Below, piece by piece: positions 61,644 through 64,000 of a stretch of DNA of 64,000 bases. Below the pieces are notes generated by a model. It worked only from the letters and a program-made list of their open reading frames with translations. It was not told the DNA's origin and did not search any database. The position numbers were made by a program, and so were the translations under genes. Each line of letters starts with the position of its first letter. Position 1 is the first letter of the stretch. Origin of the DNA: Desulforhopalus singaporensis (GTDB lineage: Bacteria; Desulfobacterota; Desulfobulbia; Desulfobulbales; Desulfocapsaceae); assembly GCF_900104445.1 (NCBI RefSeq), contig NZ_FNJI01000008.1, forward strand, positions 62,001 through 126,000. The letters are read 5' to 3'.

Positions 61644-63065
61644 ATGTCTACGAACACGGTACGGATAGGAAACATCTTTAAAGATTTACCTTTCACTTCG
61701 TTTCAATACCGCATCTGTATTTTCTGTTTTCTTGTTTGTTTCCTGGATGGTTTTGACTTAACCATCATCGGCGTCACTTTGCCGAAAATCGCCGAGTATC
61801 TGGGGGCTTCCCATGAAGCTCTTGGCTTTGCGCTTGGAGCGGGTCAGTTTGGTCCACTGGTAGGAGCCATATTTCTTGGCATGCTTGCCGACCGGTTAGG
61901 TCGTAAGTGGATGTTGTGTGTGTCTGTCTTTATTTTCGGTATATTTACACTGCTTACCCCGACGATTTCAGACGCGGGTCAACTTGGTTTGTATCGCTTT
62001 CTGGCGGGGATAGGTCTGGGAGGTGCGATACCGAACGGACTTGCAATTGCCTCAGAATATGCTCCAGCAAAATCCCGATCATTTATTGTGGCCACGATGT
62101 ATGCCGGGATGCCAGCAGGTGCCATGACGGGCGGCTTTGCAGCTGCGTACATCATCCCCAATATGGGTTGGCAGCATATGTATTATCTCGGCGGCTGGGC
62201 TCCGATTGTGTTGGGGTGCTTTATTGCGCCTTTGCTACCTGAATCCCTGGAATTTCTTGCTTCGCGCGGCAAGCTGGGTGACCAGGAGAAAATTCGTTCC
62301 ATCGTCGCTAAAATATCCCCTGATATAATCTGCAATGGTCCTGTCAGGTTCATCAACACCGTTGCTGTTAAGCCAGGTGTGCCAATCAAACGGCTCTTCA
62401 CTGAAGGTCGTGCGGCAACAACTCTACTGTTGTGGATTGTGTGTAGCGGCGCACTCTACCTGCTATGGGTTTTGAACACTTGGTCACCGACATTACTTAA
62501 AAACAGCGGCGCAACGGTTCAGCAATACAGTTTCGCCTATTCACTGCTCTGTTTCGGGGCAATGATTTCGTCACTGTTTGTGGGATGGACAATGGATAGA
62601 ATCAATCCGTTCCGGGTGTTGCAAACAGGTTTTGTGTTTGCAGCATTTAGCCTTATTGCATTTGGAATCGGTGCCGAAAGCGGGTCTTTTGCTGTCATCG
62701 CGATTCTATCAGTAGTTTGCGGAATATTTATCAATGGCAGTCAGACGGGGACCCTCGCTGTTGCAACACTCTCGTACCCTGCAGATATCAGGGCCACAGC
62801 TATTGGCTGGGCATATGCGGTAGCTAAGATAGGTGCCATGATGGCACCTGTGGCTGGTGGCTACATGCTTGCGGCAGAATGGCCAGTGACGAAAATATGC
62901 AGCGCCAATGCCCTCATGGGATTCTTTACGGCTGTAATGGTGTTTCTCCTTCATTACCAACTTTCCGGAAGGTGTTTTACGACCTCTGCCAATGAGGAAG
63001 AACAACTGCGTGTTCTAACAAGAGAGGTCGGCGCACAGGTCGTCAAGCAGGTATCGGATAACTGA
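61644..63065 (+). CDS. MFS transporter, aromatic acid:H+ symporter (AAHS) type
   Basis: 473 residues with twelve hydrophobic segments. CFLDGFDLTIIGVTLPKIAE in helix 1 and the loop 2-3 motif GMLADRLGRKWML are typical of the AAHS group (PcaK, BenK, VanK). The central loop and helix 7 onward (LLLWIVCSGALYLLWVLNTW) are intact. It should import a carboxylated aromatic or similar acid with protons. GGGAGAAGG precedes the ATG. The broken IS-like region upstream suggests an accessory setting. Confidence 0.9.
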   Translation: MSTNTVRIGNIFKDLPFTSFQYRICIFCFLVCFLDGFDLTIIGVTLPKIAEYLGASHEALGFALGAGQFGPLVGAIFLGMLADRLGRKWMLCVSVFIFGIFTLLTPTISDAGQLGLYRFLAGIGLGGAIPNGLAIASEYAPAKSRSFIVATMYAGMPAGAMTGGFAAAYIIPNMGWQHMYYLGGWAPIVLGCFIAPLLPESLEFLASRGKLGDQEKIRSIVAKISPDIICNGPVRFINTVAVKPGVPIKRLFTEGRAATTLLLWIVCSGALYLLWVLNTWSPTLLKNSGATVQQYSFAYSLLCFGAMISSLFVGWTMDRINPFRVLQTGFVFAAFSLIAFGIGAESGSFAVIAILSVVCGIFINGSQTGTLAVATLSYPADIRATAIGWAYAVAKIGAMMAPVAGGYMLAAEWPVTKICSANALMGFFTAVMVFLLHYQLSGRCFTTSANEEEQLRVLTREVGAQVVKQVSDN

Positions 63066-63119
63066 TCAGGGTATCGGACATGAGACATGGAAAAAATGAG
63101 AAATTGAAAAGAGGACAAG

Positions 63120-64000
63120 ATGGAAGCAAGTCGTGAAATCTATTGGAATGTCGGACATGGAATCGTAACTCTTTTGCCGATGTACCTGCTTGCCGTTTTT
63201 GGATTGGCATGCATGGCCATAGGGCTCTTGAAAAGAATCAAGGTTTATAAAACGGGCCTTCCGATGAACAGAAAAGATCAACCGGGAAAGAGACTTCTTT
63301 GCACTCTGCAGACCGCTCTTCTGCAAAAACGGGTGACCTCTCCTCTTCTCCCTGGACTCTTCCACGGTCTTTTTTTCTGGAGTTTTCTTATCCTGTTCAT
63401 CGGAACCGCTCTGATCGTTCTTCAGGCTGACTTTACCGATCTTTTCTGGGACATAAAGTTTCTTGAAGGGTCTTTTTACAAACTGTTCTCTCTGGTGCTT
63501 GATCTGGCTGGCATTCTGGCGGTGGTGCTGCTCATCGCACTGCTCGTTCGTCGATTTGTAATATTGAGACATAGCATCAATGAAGACAGGGAACAGCTGT
63601 TCATGCATGTTCTCATGTTGCTCATCCTGGTCACTGGCTTTCTTATAGAGGGTTTCCGCATGGCGGTAACCGAGTTGGGCACCCCCCTGGCGTCCTGGTC
63701 GCCGGTGGGGCTATTTATAGCAACCATTTTTTCAGGGGCAAAAGAACAGTCAATGCTCCTTCTGCATAAATTCACCTGGTGGATCCATCTGCTGCTTGTC
63801 ATTGGTTTTATAGCTGCTATTCCATTTACTAAGTTTCGTCACATCGTCACTACTGCCTCTAATTATTTTTTCAAAGACCTTGGTCCAAAAGGGAAATTAA
63901 TCAATCTCGACCTCGAGGATGAAAATAAGGAAACCTTTGGCGCAGTGGCTGTAACAGATCTGGCATGGAAGGATATTTTAGATGCTGATGCGTGTACCAC
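63120..64000 (+). CDS. Heterodisulfide reductase-related membrane Fe-S protein (partial)
   Basis: 293 codons are visible and the gene runs off the right edge. The N-terminal half has five or six hydrophobic helices of the NarI/DsrM-like cytochrome b type (SPLLPGLFHGLFFWSFLILF; LLHKFTWWIHLLLVIGF with likely haem-ligand His). It then enters a soluble part ending AWKDILDADACTT, where the first ferredoxin-type Cys begins. Such fusions of a b-type membrane domain with 4Fe-4S/CCG domains pass electrons between menaquinone and a thiol or flavin partner. GAGG lies 5 bases before the ATG. Confidence 0.85.
   Translation, partial: MEASREIYWNVGHGIVTLLPMYLLAVFGLACMAIGLLKRIKVYKTGLPMNRKDQPGKRLLCTLQTALLQKRVTSPLLPGLFHGLFFWSFLILFIGTALIVLQADFTDLFWDIKFLEGSFYKLFSLVLDLAGILAVVLLIALLVRRFVILRHSINEDREQLFMHVLMLLILVTGFLIEGFRMAVTELGTPLASWSPVGLFIATIFSGAKEQSMLLLHKFTWWIHLLLVIGFIAAIPFTKFRHIVTTASNYFFKDLGPKGKLINLDLEDENKETFGAVAVTDLAWKDILDADACT

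Overview
The window reads as one chromosomal stretch of an anaerobic Desulfobacterota bacterium, most like the Desulfobulbales/Desulfocapsaceae. The evidence is the anaerobic (cobalt-early) cobalamin pathway, a 12-haem-type periplasmic cytochrome, an Hdr-like membrane Fe-S protein at the right edge, small Cys-rich proteins typical of that group, and an in-frame UGA that looks like selenocysteine. The taxonomic call is inference from gene content and protein style; no marker search could be run.

Left part (1-6.9 kb, minus strand): translation and DNA maintenance. Order in the direction of transcription is tadA, tRNA-Ser(GGA), SRP RNA (ffs), dnaX, ybaB, recR, tRNA-Val(GAC), thrS, infC, rpmI (cut by the edge). 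infC seems to start at AUC, and dnaX carries two A9 slippery runs, each followed by a -1-frame stop. 7-10.3 kb (plus): a degenerate NtrC-like regulator, pyrE and an SDR enzyme. 10.3-17 kb (minus): rsmI, a large unknown protein, trpB, trpA, pepF.

17-18.6 kb (plus): an ArsR-type repressor with its operator, then a COG0701/SO_0444-type metal permease. The first Cys of its CSCG motif is replaced by an in-frame UGA, with a bacterial SECIS-like hairpin 17 nt downstream. This is the strongest candidate for something new. 20.4-32.4 kb: a cobalamin locus. A leftward operon encodes a Gate-domain membrane protein, a BtuCDF-like ABC importer and cbiA-C-D-ET, cobM, cbiG and cobJ. Divergent from it is cobI/cbiL, behind a B12 riboswitch with a readable antiterminator/terminator switch. 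cobO lies apart at 51.5 kb.

32.5-44.9 kb: a left-handed beta-helix protein, lon, mltG (with a 23-bp hairpin inside its coding start), nadE, a multihaem cytochrome, hflX (likely AUC start), two small overlapping minus-strand genes and glmS. 44.9-47.7 kb is a decaying patch: an XRE regulator with a nonsense codon, a DUF1302 porin with a nonsense codon, and a deletion joining that porin to the tail of a GltS-like symporter. An apparently intact amidohydrolase follows.

49.4-59.2 kb holds mixed metabolic and redox genes: an Epd-like dehydrogenase, cobO, a CaiB/BaiF CoA-transferase, a thioredoxin-like protein, GGCT, nicotinamidase, an SH3 protein, a transglutaminase, a CGGC-domain relative and a Nudix hydrolase. 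59.2-61.6 kb is gene-poor and looks accessory, with a DUF2080 protein, a GNAT and repeat remnants. The right end has an AAHS-type transporter and the start of a membrane Fe-S oxidoreductase.
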